Source: Cinclus cinclus
Taxonomy: Eukaryota; Chordata; Aves; Passeriformes; Cinclidae
NCBI RefSeq assembly: GCF_963662255.1
Contig: NC_085056.1
Span: 7,444,216 to 7,508,215, forward strand
Length of the DNA stretch: 64,000 bases
Reading direction: 5' to 3'
Shown here: positions 54,001 to 62,964 of the stretch, piece by piece
Numbering within the stretch: position 1 is the first letter of the stretch
Layout: each line of letters begins with the position of its first letter
Made by a program: the position numbers and the translations under genes
The notes under the pieces: generated by a model
The model's input: the letters and a program-made list of their open reading frames with translations, nothing else
What the model was told of the DNA's origin: nothing
The model's database searches: none

Positions 54001-57000
54001 CTAAAATGCAACAAAACAGATATTACAGGAAAGCAGGGTTCATTTGTAAGACTTCAGTCAAGTTAGTCAAATGAGCAAACATAAGAAAACTCCAGGACAA
54101 TCAAGAAGAAAAATTCAGTAGATAATTTGTGCCATTATTCCCATGAAATACACTGTGCCATATTTCCAGTTCAAAGCCAGGTGTACTGAAGTGACAGGGA
54201 TGTCACAGAGATGTTTCACAGACTACACTCTGCCAAAGCAAAAGCACAGGGTAGGTTTAGCACTCTTCTTGGTTAAAAGCACTTCCACTATTGACCTGTA
54301 ATACAGAGCTTCAAAGACTCAAGTTTTGTGCTACCTAAAAGTGAAACAAAGGCTTTAAGAATGCACATTTCAACACACTGACCAGCACTATTCAAACGTA
54401 GAGGTGTGAATGTCTGCCCTTCAACCTGATACAAACCATGGCATCCCTGAGCAGAGGGCACCAGCAAAAAACCTCCCAGGAGACAAGGGAGAAAACAAAG
54501 AGCAGATGCCTGAGTTTCAACTTCAGAAATGCAGGCTTATTTTGCAGTTTTTTTTCCTTTCTGTGAACACTTCATTACTAGGCCAGGAAGATTTATATAG
54601 CATGAGTATACAAACTGTTTTATTAACAGGTGTGTGTTAAAAAAGAGAATAATTCAGTATCTTCCAACACATGGTGTTTTTACTTCTTGGTTTAAACAGA
54701 AACTCATGTTAATACCTTTGAAATTTCATCATCTCCCTAAAGTAATCAATAGTCTTTATCTCAAAATACAGAATACTTTGATTCTACCTTATGCTTTTTA
54801 CAAGAATGCAGGTTAGCTTCATTCTGAGGGCTAAGTTTTGCAAGAGCAAACTTCCTCCAACACTCTAGTGGGATTTAGCTGTAATTTATGTCTACCCAGA
54901 CACTTTCATTTTCACTTACAAAAGGGTGATAGTCAAATTCTTATGAAATCTTCCTAAGTGACATAAATCTTTTAATGTAACACTTCACACCCTGATAAAA
55001 TGCTACACACTGTCCACAGGCATGTAATACATATTAGAAGAAAGCAAAATACAACCAGAATTCAAATAAAGGACCTCATAATACTTCATAAGATTGTACG
55101 TACTTTAACTATTAAAGTGCTCCTTACCTTCTACCTGAAGAAACAAGAAAGAAAATTACCACCACCCAAAATTACATGCTTGAAATTTACATTTTTCAAC
55201 AAACCTTGCACAAAAGCCATAGCCAACTTCTTGCATGAAATCTGCCAGAGAACTCTCCATCATGGTTTTGGCTATCCCTCCAGAATCAGGCAGGATCCTG
55301 TCCATTAGAATGTCCCGTTTTTCAGGGTATAGAAGTGGTGCAAGCACCACAGGGCAACGCTCCTGGGGAAAATCTGAAGACAAGAGTAACAAAGTGTCAA
55401 AACACCCAGAACACCAGTTGCATGTGAAAGTCTATTCAAAATTATTCCTCTGCTGTGCTAGAGTTGGCCTGCTGCTGCAGAAATCATGAGAGCGCCGATG
55501 CAGCATCCTTCCATCCCATTCTCAGTTGTCTACTGGCACTGGAATGTTCCTAGAGAAGAAGAATGTAGACTAAACTAGGTTCATGCAGGTTCACTGCAGC
55601 TCTGCAGCTGCCCAAAAGACCAACAACTGTGCTGGAGTAAGCTCAGAACTAGATTGTCACTAACAGCAGTCATCCAAAAAAAGCACAGAGCAGGAAACAA
55701 TACAGCACTCCAGCAAAACCCTCTCCTTCAACTCAGGAACTATTAGGAAACAAAGGATCTGCTACTGAGTATACAAAATACAGCAAAACTAAGCAAGGTA
55801 CTTGGGCACAGAAAGAGTAAATATTCATTGGTTTTCCTTCCTGGGAGGCAAAGTTTAAGAGAGATGACTTATGAGAAGATCAGATTTGTGGATCAGAGTT
55901 CTGCTCACAGTGGAGAGCAGCAAAGATACGTTCTCAGTGAGTCTTCCTGAAAGAGAACCATTGACATGTAACATCTCCACACCCCCCAGGGCCATTCAGA
56001 GAAGAGTTCCCAATAACCCAAAGCAAAATGTCAGGAATTACACAAGCTAATGCACTAATCTTTATTAAAATACATATGAACTAAAAAGTTATATTTTAAA
56101 AGTTAGAACAAGTATTTTGCACTTGAATAAACAGTAGCTTCCTCTACAGCTGTGCAGAACCAAGCAGCAGGGTTAAATTCAATTATCATCTTGAGTCCAA
56201 ATCCTCCCTGGCAAGGTAAGTTTACAGCAAACACTGGTTTTGGAACGGATCAGACTACAATGGTAGCTTTCAGGAAATGAACCAGAGTTTTTAAGTCAGA
56301 AGCTCCTCCCTCACTGTGCTAGTGTTTTCTCATGGATCTCCATCTAATATAATAAAACCATGCTTAAAATGCACCTGTTTGAAATGGCAATTTACGTTCC
56401 TTACTCTGTAAGGAGGTTTTCAACTACAGTGCACTGAGCTGCTTTAGTTAAATCCACAAATACCATGCCATACAAGCAAACACAGACTTGAATATCCCGT
56501 ACTCAATGTTTATTTATCAAAACTTTTCAAGAACATGAGACCATATTACTGCTCACTGAAAGCAAAACTGTACATTAGCACCCAATACCAGAACAGTGGT
56601 ACTTTTCTGTCAGTTTAGAACTATGAAAATTTATCAAGTTCAAAGTCAGCAAGCTCCCCACCACTTCATCACTCTGCACTGACAGCAAGTCATGAAAATC
56701 CATCTCTAAATCTGCATCTGGTCAGGCTTCCTGAAAGCACCACTTACCTCTACGTAATGTTTTGAGGAAAGCGTCAATCTGCTCCTGTCCTACCCCAAAG
56801 GCTCCCTTCTGCCCAAAGAGGAGATGGGAGAGGAGAAGGTGCAGGACCTCTATTGCAATATCTTGGAAGCCACCTTCTTGATTTCCACTGACGTCTGCGT
56901 CAATGTAAGAGCGCAAAAGATCCGGGAGTTTCTGTTTGATAAACTGGGCAGCTTTTGAAACAGAAAAGGTTAGAGTCAAAACCTGGGATTCTGTTTTAAT

Positions 57001-60000
57001 ATGAGATTCATTTAGCTAGGTACCATTCTTTTAATTTGTTTACCACAAGCCACAACAGTTCAGATTTAAATAGAAATTTTGAACCTCAGAACTCAAAGAT
57101 TAACGGACAACTGCAAGTTATCATAATATCCCAGTTTAATTCATTATCAAGCAAGTAATTAATGAAACGGTCCTTCAACTTAACACAAGATGACTGTTAT
57201 CTACTGCCCCTTCCAATGGCACCACTAATTGCAAGGTCAGGTCGTGCAGGCACCCATCTACCCATTTAGAAAGTACACTGCTGAAAAAGGCTGTCCCTGC
57301 TGCAGTACTTTAGAAAACTTACCAAAACCTCGCAGATCTGAGCTGAAAGAGTTCAGTAAAGCCAGACCAAAAATCACCTACAAACAAAAATAAACATCAT
57401 AGTAAGGAGACCTCATCCCTTCTAACTACCTAAGTTAAAAAAAAAAATTGAAATAAGCATTCACCTACCTCTTGAACTTTACTTAATTTGATGACTTTAC
57501 TCAATTGGGCAAATAAATGGGGTGAAGGCTTTAGACTCTGAAACAGGAAAGAATAACAACACGAAAGATGTTTTGGGATTAATCTCATTTGCAATATGTC
57601 AGACTATCTGCCTATCTGCAAGCTAGGAATATTAGTAACTATTCTGTTGCAGGTTAACACAAAACTTCTATGGCTAAATCACTTTTCAACTTTTAGATAC
57701 ATCTCATCTAAAAGCTTCCTCCATATATCCCACTATTAAACCACTATCACAACGTTCATATTGAAAGAAACAGAAGCACTGATGATCTGTTTTGGTTCTG
57801 GTGCCATAAACAAGCCATGAAGTACCAACATTATCTAAAGTACTAAAATTAAGTTTGCAGTCATTCTGAGTGATTGACTAACTTACTTAGTTTAAAAAAA
57901 AAAGCCCCATACCAACCAGGCAAGCTCAGTTTTTGAGTTTTACTACAAGGGAACACAAGGGAAAAACAGCTGGCTTCCTAGAGACCAATTCAGTGCAGTT
58001 TCTGACACTGGGATCCCATTCAAGAGGCATACAAACCTTCTGATAGTGCAAGGGATTGTCAATGGCGTACGACAGCGTCGAGATAAAGTTTGGTTTTGTA
58101 ATCAGCGACGCACACTCCTGGATCAGAAATTGAGTCTGAAAAGAACAAGACAACTTGAAGACTCACAGTTTCGTAACAGGACAATAAAAATAAATTACTG
58201 TGCAATGTGTACAGAAAAACTAAAAGATAAAGTACTTATGTAAGTGCCCAAACTCTCTCGAACATCAACTAGCTTCTTTTCATTCAAGCTTTCTTGAGGT
58301 TTGCTTTGTTTTTAAGACTGAAAGTGATGCAACATTCTCCATTACATGTGCAATGTTTTACTTTATGTAAACACCCTCACACGTTGCAATAGACAACCCA
58401 AGAGGATTTAATTCATAGTAAGGAGCTAAAAAGTCTACAGCAAAACTGCTTAAGGATGAAAACACTCCTGACAACAGACATAGTCAGCACCAGAAATGTC
58501 AGTTATTGGATACGGACAAACTCTTAAAATACACAGAAAGGCTTTCAAAGCAAGGCACTGCATGTAAAAGGAGCATTTGTACTGATGCAACCTGCTTTTT
58601 TCCAGACCAAGAGATTCTAAGTCAGATATGAATTATCTTCTGATTTGAGGATTGGCAAAAAGTGCTTGTAGTTGAAAGGCCATATAACCAAAAAAGAAGT
58701 TTCTTTGAAGCTACTGCTGCTAACCTGCCCTTTGTGCTTGACCTGAACGAAATCCCACCACGGATGTTTAAAAATCAAAACTAATAAACTGTGTTGGTGC
58801 AAACTGTACCTGATGAAAATCTTTGCCACTACTTTTACCATCGCCACTGAAATCCACGTGCGAGAATAGACAGCGTAGTAAATGTCTGTCTGCCTCCGGA
58901 CCGTGCCTATTCACAATCTGGAAAAAAGTATCAAAAAAATAGCTTGGTAGCAAACAGTCATTACAGAACAAGATCTGGGTCTAGTACCATGGATACAGCA
59001 GTACTGCTAGTAGTTAAGTCATCTACAGTTTCAACAAAACTGCTATAAATGTTCCATTTAATCAGTAACCTAGAAACCACATCATTAACCCTATTTGCAA
59101 ATAAGAAGTATAAACGAAGAGAACCTAGACACAAGTCACTGACAGAGAAGCCATGCATTTCAGGGGTGGTATTCTCATTAAGTAAAAAGGGGTTTTCAAA
59201 TCACCCTCAGGATTCTGACACCCAAGCAGCCCACAAAGTCCATGGCCCCACTTTTCCCCAATTTTTCCCACAGCTGCAGTGCCTAACTCTGCAAGAACAC
59301 AGCCTTGGGACAGCACCTGCACAATGGATGATCTGCATTTGCTGACTTACACCACCTATCAATCATTACTAAATCTTAACAATGTGACATTTTTGTTTAT
59401 ATCCCGGACCATTTACCTCAACTCTTGACTACAGACCAGCTCATCAGCTTGTTGTCTGAAATAGCTCCAGACTGTTTCAGAACTTGCTCCTTTCTTTACA
59501 CTCCAACCAGCAGACAGCATTGCTTGTTTTTAATAGAATCCATACTGTCAGAAATGTGAAGCCAATCAACAGCAGCTTGCCTCTTTGACCAAACAACAGC
59601 AGCTAATAACAAATCCAACATTCATCTACTGGCAACATTTTTCCCACTGTTTCCCCCTTTCTAGCTGCAGGAGAGACACAAATGTGCCAGCACAAACCTG
59701 CAGCTCTGCCTCTGGTCTGACTGCCTTTACCAAGCCCACTGCTTCACACATCATGAATGTCCATGTTTGCCAGTAGTTTCTTTGTGCAAAGAGACAAACA
59801 GGGTTGCTTTAGGCTCTGTCTGCTTGGGCTCTGATGTTTGACTGTTTTCAGCTCAGTTTTTCTACTGTTATCTGACACTATGCTTCCTCTTCCCTCAGAG
59901 CCTGCTGATTCCAGTGGCTGCCAAGTTTTGTCCTGCTAGAAAGAAACTTCCAAGTCGAATCTAGCTCTGCTTCTTGACCAGAAGCTATAATACACATGCC

Positions 60001-62789
60001 TGTGGTATGTCAGCCCAGAGTAAACAGCCCAGATGTAGTGACAGCTGGGCCTTTGAAGGCAGTCTTACCCCAGGACCAGGAAGATGCTCAGATTGGTGCA
60101 AAAGGCAGCAAACCTGAATTGACAGCAAATTCTACTACCTGGCTCAGGCTTCAGAAAACAGGCAGTTTGTTTAGGCAATCCCAATCAAATACAAAGATTC
60201 AGATACAGTAACAAGACTGACATAAAACTGGATCAATCTCCTAAGGAGCTGCCTGGTGCTGTGACTAAGGCAAACTCACCAAAGTAAACAGATGCCAAAG
60301 AAAACTGTACATACTAAAGCCATCCACACAACTAGCCTGCATCAGAAGTGGACTGCTTCCTTGCACTGAGGTATCTTCCAAAGGACAATAATTTGAAAAT
60401 TTAACATACAGGAAAGAAGGGAGGAAAAGGCTAAAAGTGCAGTGTATCATATTTTAACTCCAACTACATTCACAAAAAAGCTCTTCCAGAAAACGGGGAA
60501 TGAGAATTGCCAGTTTTCTTAAAGAAAGGGCTGAAAAAAAACCCCTTTGTATTGGCAGCCTTGATATATTTACATGACAGTGTATCCGGTCATAAAATCA
60601 GATCAAAAATATTTCATTTACTGCAGAGGTGACCAAGCACTGACAGGGGCTGCCCAGAAAGGTTGTGAAGTCTCCATCCATGTTGGTACCCAAAAGCTGC
60701 CCATATTCCTGGGCAACCCACTCTAAGTGACTGAGCAGGAGATTGGACCAGATGACCTCTACAGGTCCCTTCCAACCTCAAACAGTCCATGACTTAGGAT
60801 AAAGCTTGAGCCACATGTATATGGATTTATCAGGTAACATGTTTGGGCAAAACCAGGATTAGACAAAAAAATAACTCTTGTTTTTCTAGATTCAAAAAGT
60901 TTTGCTTTCCTAGATAAACTCATCCACAAAGCCTTTCCCTCCAACCAGGCAGGCTCTTGTTACCACTTCAGAAGAATGAGACCATAAAAACTCACTTCGA
61001 GGAAGCCATGGTTTCAATTTGTGTCTGACAAATGCATAAAATATTTTTGAGTTTTTAAAACATATATTCTATTTTTTAAGCATTAGCGATATTAAATGAC
61101 TACTGATAGCACACTTAAACAAATTAGTTCCTCAAGCTTTGCCACTGTTACACTCGAGTGATGTATCTAAATATAAGTGTAATTTTGGTCACTTGAGACA
61201 AGAATTACTCCAAGTTTGAATTTCCACAACTCTACATGCTTAGATGTAAACTTTGCAAAATTGAGTGAATCATGTCAAAAATTTCCCCCAAGCAGTGCAC
61301 CAGGAGACAGTTACTGCATATATACTCTCTTAAATGAAAGAAACTTTGTATCAGCAACCACAAAACTAAAGCAATACCAGGAAAATAAAATTTAAAAAAA
61401 GACGACAAAGGATTAAGATTTTAGGAATTTAGCCTTGAAATCCAAGATCTGCTTTACAACCAAACATAATCCAGCCACTTCCACAGATCAAGTCCCAGTC
61501 TCTCACCCCTCTCACCTTAGTGAGGCTAAGAGCCTCACCTTAGTGAGGCTAAGAGGCCTGGCTGAAGGGTAAGAAACAATCTGTCCCTGTTTTAGAGAGC
61601 TATGCTCCAAGTGAATGGCAGATCAACCATATCTTCTCCCAAATCAAGCCATGCTTCAGTCACATCTTGCTGCAAAAACCATCTGTTGAAACTAACAGTG
61701 ATCAAAAGAACAGCATGATCCCAAATGAGTCCCTGAAGCACTGAACTTACAAAAACATGAGAAAGTTACAACAATTACAAGAGATCTATTCCATTTGACA
61801 TTTAAAGAAGCCAATACTACTGAAATCGCCCTCCTCTCACCTCAAGATAAGCAATGAATGCACTTTTAAAGACATCAAATGTTACAGAAACTCACTGCTT
61901 AAGCCCTCTTGCCTTCTAATCTGATTCAAATCTGCAGAATTGCACCGCTGCAGGAAAAAAGCCTTAACATTAAGTGGCCCAGCTGTCTGCTGGGAACTGA
62001 ACTAAACCAGTTTCTAAAACTAGCTCAGTAGCATTCACTTCCTCCTAAGCACTCCTCTGCAGATAATACTTTTCAGTCCACCCTGCAAGTCAGAGCTATT
62101 TTTAAAAAAGGTCAGTTAGAATTCTTGCCCAGATCACAGACATTTGGGTCTCAACATGCAGTTACTCTGCCTGCCTTCTGAAAACTCGGGGCCAAGACAG
62201 TCAGCTTGGCTTCATGACCAAGCCATGAGTCACAAAGAAAAGAGGGAAAAAAAAAAAAGACTTCAATCAAGGGAGGAGAGAGCATTCAGAGGTAAATTAC
62301 AACATACTCAGGCTTTCAGTGCAACAACTCTGAACATTGTATGTATACATTTTCCTCCCCTTCCCAATCAGTGTTCTATTGAATGCCCAAAAGGGGAAAG
62401 ACTTAACCTGGAGAAGTTAGGAAAGCTTTTCATACCACCCTGCCGGAGCAGCAGTTAATCCTGATATTCAGCTACTAAGTTAATACTGGTCTCAGCTCTG
62501 AGCTGTATTCCATGACTTGGCAGATGAACCAGCAGGAGTACCAGACACACCCAGCAATTCCCAACATCACTGAAAACAGCAAACAATAACATACACAAGA
62601 GCACCACAGAGTACAAATACAAACAAGAAAAGAAACGCCAGCTCCCTTTTCAAAATTTATTTTGTAGCACTGTATCACTTTACTTACGTGCTGTATTTCC
62701 TGCTGGCTGGCTCGGTAGTTTTTCTTGGTTAAATTGTCCACCAGGTAGCTGATTTGAGACAAGGCCAGCGAGAGCGAGTCAAGATTCAT
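14385..62789 (-). CDS. CNOT1: CNOT1, scaffold subunit of the CCR4-NOT deadenylase complex, 48 coding exons, 2376 aa
   Basis: The complete coding region lies on the minus strand. The ATG is at 62789-62787 ([19 protein letters not shown]) and the TAG at 14387-14385 (QVMEGTGAS*). I read 48 exons whose lengths sum to 7131 nt: 2376 codons plus stop, equal to the human length as I recall it. Every junction keeps frame and reproduces CNOT1 family sequence; exon positions are in the domain entries below. CNOT1 is the cytoplasmic and nuclear scaffold that gathers the CAF1 (CNOT7/8)-CCR4 nucleases, CNOT9, CNOT10/11 and CNOT2/3, and so drives poly(A) shortening and translational repression. It is recruited by TTP, miRISC (GW182) and other adaptors. 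No frameshift or missing exon is seen. Unusual splice features are a GC donor after 34573, a NAGNAG acceptor at 26274, tandem donors at 40689/40704 and a weak donor after 19660. The first non-coding exon and promoter are outside the window. Confidence 0.98.
14968..15795 (-). other. CNOT1: CNOT1 intron carrying a CR1 fragment
   Basis: Lies between exons 45 and 46. More than half of the intron is a CR1 LINE fragment (15271-15751) that ends about 45 bp from exon 45. The rest is unremarkable. Confidence 0.8.
15271..15751 (-). mobile_element. CR1 LINE fragment
   Basis: On the plus strand it opens with ACAGAATCATCAAGATTGGAAG, then runs through the cut-up CR1 3' region (catcaagtccaacc, ccgggcagcctattcca, gaaaaatccttt...tatctaacctgaa). 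This is the reverse complement of a CR1 tail, so the element reads on the minus strand, the same strand as CNOT1. It is 5'-truncated and well diverged, as most avian CR1 copies are. Confidence 0.85.
16903..17462 (-). other. CNOT1: CNOT1 intron between exons 43 and 44
   Basis: No element recognised; AT-rich with no open frame of interest. Confidence 0.7.
19909..21912 (-). other. CNOT1: CNOT1 intron between exons 38 and 39
   Basis: A 2.0-kb AT-rich intron. I found no repeat family or snoRNA boxes I could defend. Confidence 0.7.
22145..23231 (-). other. CNOT1: CNOT1 intron between exons 37 and 38
   Basis: 1.1 kb of unique-looking non-coding sequence. A 105-codon open frame on the plus strand near 22358-22675 has no recognisable domain. 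Confidence 0.7.
24351..26082 (-). other. CNOT1: CNOT1 intron carrying a solo LTR
   Basis: Lies between exons 34 and 35. About a third of it is an LTR in the opposite orientation (25075-25655). Nothing else was recognised. Confidence 0.8.
25075..25655 (+). mobile_element. solo LTR of an avian endogenous retrovirus
   Basis: The left part reads CTGGCTGGGATGGAGTTAAT followed by a tract (agcagcccatatggtgctgtgctttggatttgtgctg, shown here broken by description only) that recurs in bird LTRs. The middle holds CATATGACATCATG and a TATA-like AATAAAAG near 25355, and the right part has a poly(A)-type CTATTAAACTGTC near 25526. It ends with GGTCAACCCACCA at about 25650. That is the U3-R-U5 order of one LTR reading on the plus strand, antisense to CNOT1. 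No internal retroviral genes flank it. I cannot name the subfamily. Confidence 0.78.
26275..27114 (-). other. CNOT1: CNOT1 intron carrying a CR1 fragment
   Basis: Lies between exons 33 and 34. A CR1 tail occupies about 26486-26755; the remainder is AT-rich and unremarkable. Confidence 0.78.
26486..26755 (-). mobile_element. CR1 LINE 3' fragment
   Basis: The plus strand starts AGAATCACAGAATGGCTTGAG and continues with classical CR1 landmarks: TGCCATGGGCAGTGACA, GGCTTTGAACACTTCAGGGATGGGCC-type sequence, CAGTGCCTCACCACCCTCA, and TATCTAATCTAAACCTGTCC. The orientation is minus strand. About 270 bp are retained, typical of 5'-truncated copies. Confidence 0.9.
27115..30371 (-). other. CNOT1: CNOT1 exons 29-33: CNOT9-binding domain
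   Basis: Exons 30371-30241, 29913-29617, 28134-27994, 27896-27792 and 27234-27115 encode residues about 1336-1600. The first part is a Thr/Pro linker. The rest is the three-helix CN9BD (DUF3819, about 1356-1588 in human) that recruits CNOT9 and hence GW182 and NOT4-type partners. Markers are [33 protein letters not shown] and the [19 protein letters not shown] segment. Confidence 0.94.
28135..29616 (-). other. CNOT1: CNOT1 intron between exons 30 and 31
   Basis: 1.5 kb of non-coding sequence; no element recognised. Confidence 0.7.
30858..34713 (-). other. CNOT1: CNOT1 exons 23-28: MIF4G domain (CAF1 and DDX6 binding)
   Basis: Exons 34713-34573, 33903-33724, 32655-32539, 32142-32032, 31430-31353 and 31035-30858 encode residues about 1067-1335. 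In human the MIF4G domain spans about 1093-1317. It docks the deadenylase CAF1 (CNOT7/8) and stimulates the helicase DDX6. Conserved stretches such as [36 protein letters not shown] and [19 protein letters not shown] are seen. The intron between the first two exons begins with GC rather than GT. Confidence 0.94.
35960..36190 (-). other. CNOT1: CNOT1 exon 22: low-complexity linker with Ala-Gln repeat
   Basis: Encodes residues about 990-1067: [14 protein letters not shown], then four Ala-Gln pairs from a perfect 6-bp tandem repeat (36085-36109), then a Thr/Val-rich run. It is a flexible spacer between the TTP-binding HEAT region and MIF4G. Confidence 0.92.
36191..37433 (-). other. CNOT1: CNOT1 intron between exons 21 and 22
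   Basis: 1.2 kb; no repeat or RNA gene recognised. Confidence 0.7.
37434..40835 (-). other. CNOT1: CNOT1 exons 18-21: TTP-binding HEAT region
   Basis: Exons 40835-40689, 39581-39457, 38644-38358 and 37512-37434 encode residues about 778-990. In human CNOT1 residues 820-999 form a HEAT domain that binds the C-terminal peptide of tristetraprolin (ZFP36). The conserved helices ([36 protein letters not shown]) are present without change in register. Exon 18 has two in-frame donors 15 nt apart. Confidence 0.93.
39049..39081. repeat. (TA)n microsatellite
   Basis: An uninterrupted run of about 16 TA dinucleotides inside the CNOT1 intron between exons 19 and 20. Likely length-polymorphic. Confidence 0.9.
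40821..40911. repeat. CNOT1: 31-bp tandem repeat, three copies, spanning a CNOT1 splice acceptor
   Basis: Units 40821-40851, 40852-40882 and 40883-40911 (last one partial) share TAGT(G/A)AGACC(A/G)C(C/T)TACT(G/T)GAAAGCAA. The first unit contains the real exon 18 boundary (acceptor AG at 40837-40836, exon from 40835). The other two duplicate the polypyrimidine tract and AG region inside the intron. Confidence 0.88.
41569..42934 (-). other. CNOT1: CNOT1 intron between exons 16 and 17
   Basis: 1.4 kb; no repeat or RNA gene recognised. Confidence 0.7.
43086..47184 (-). other. CNOT1: CNOT1 intron between exons 15 and 16 (the largest, 4.1 kb)
   Basis: It holds an ACC/AAC-rich low-complexity tract at about 44788-44860 and a C-run of about 14 at 44990-45003. 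No transposon or embedded gene was recognised. Several open frames of 70-130 codons lack any family signature. Confidence 0.7.
48841..50287 (-). other. CNOT1: CNOT1 intron between exons 12 and 13
   Basis: 1.4 kb. It contains a strand-asymmetric G/T-rich low-complexity tract at about 49888-49990 on the plus strand; otherwise nothing recognised. Confidence 0.7.
50529..51503 (-). other. CNOT1: CNOT1 intron between exons 11 and 12
   Basis: About 1 kb of AT-rich non-coding sequence; nothing recognised. Confidence 0.7.
52335..53476 (-). other. CNOT1: CNOT1 intron between exons 9 and 10
   Basis: 1.1 kb; nothing recognised. Confidence 0.7.
54001..55204 (-). other. CNOT1: CNOT1 intron between exons 7 and 8
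   Basis: 1.2 kb; nothing recognised. Confidence 0.7.
55374..56747 (-). other. CNOT1: CNOT1 intron between exons 6 and 7
   Basis: 1.4 kb; nothing recognised. Confidence 0.7.
60631..60793 (+). mobile_element. CR1 LINE 3' fragment
   Basis: Contains CCAAGCACTGACAGGGGCTG, CCCAGAAAGGTTGTGAAGTC and TTGGACCAGATGACCTCTAC, then GTCCCTTCCAACCTCAA. These are the sense-strand landmarks of the CR1 3' end just before its terminal octamer repeats. It reads on the plus strand, opposite to CNOT1. About 160 bp survive. Confidence 0.9.
61511..61556. repeat. 23-bp direct tandem duplication with internal hairpin
   Basis: Two copies (61511-61533 and 61534-61556) of CTCACCTTAGTGAGGCTAAG plus AG(C/G), identical except the last base. 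Each copy contains the inverted repeat CTCAC/GTGAG, so the array can form two short hairpins. Confidence 0.85.
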
Positions 62790-62838
62790 TGCTGGTTGGG
62801 GCGGAAGCAGGCGGCCGAGCCCGGCGCAAAATCACCAT
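62779..62838 (-). other. CNOT1: upstream ORF overlapping the CNOT1 start codon
   Basis: On the minus strand an ATG at 62838-62836 opens a 19-codon frame (starts [10 protein letters not shown]). It ends at a TGA at 62781-62779, nine bases into the CNOT1 frame in a different register. It is in the transcript if the 5'UTR includes this GC-rich segment, which directly abuts the start codon. Confidence 0.55.
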
Positions 62839-62964
62839 TATTCCCCTTTAGTCACCTCAGAGACAGGTCAATTTTTTTTCCCCCAATGAGCCTGTATCTG
62901 TTTCTGTGTTACTTGCTTCAGCTCTTCTTTCTCAGTTGTCTTTGTCTGTTCTGAAACATGGCAC
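62790..62964 (-). other. CNOT1: CNOT1 5'UTR part of the first coding exon (predicted)
   Basis: A GC-rich leader directly precedes the ATG. Reading upstream, the first convincing acceptor is TACTGTTTTCCAG|GTGCC at 62965, giving an exon of 62688-62964. The boundary is inferred from the splice signal only. A second small upstream ORF of 13 codons (62918-62959) would be included. Confidence 0.45.

Larger units (their letters stand above)
58918..62687 (-). other. CNOT1: CNOT1 intron after the first coding exon (3.8 kb)
   Basis: First intron after the start codon, from CAC|GTAAGT to CAG|ATTGTGAAT. It contains a CR1 tail (60631-60793) and a 23-bp tandem hairpin repeat (61511-61556). Enhancers are common in such introns, but none is identifiable by eye. 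Confidence 0.8.
41367..62789 (-). other. CNOT1: CNOT1 exons 1-17: N-terminal HEAT arm
   Basis: Coding exons in transcript order: 62789-62688, 58917-58810, 58135-58037, 57537-57469, 57377-57323, 56951-56748, 55373-55205, 54000-53874, 53587-53477, 52334-52164, 51631-51504, 50528-50288, 48840-48721, 47690-47568, 47336-47185, 43085-42935 and 41568-41367. They encode residues 1 to about 777. Most is the elongated HEAT-like N-terminal domain that binds CNOT10 and CNOT11 in the human complex (about residues 1-685). It is followed by a Ser/Pro/Gly-rich linker ([32 protein letters not shown]). Human-like signature stretches include [18 protein letters not shown] and [22 protein letters not shown] sequence. 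Confidence 0.95.

Noticed and set aside
14385..62789. H/ACA snoRNAs in CNOT1 introns (human CNOT1 hosts SNORA46 and SNORA50 as I recall)
   Set aside because: I searched for guide segments matching 18S around the expected pseudouridines plus ANANNA and ACA boxes on the minus strand and found no consistent set. A covariance search (Infernal with Rfam models) is needed; a hit would overturn this.
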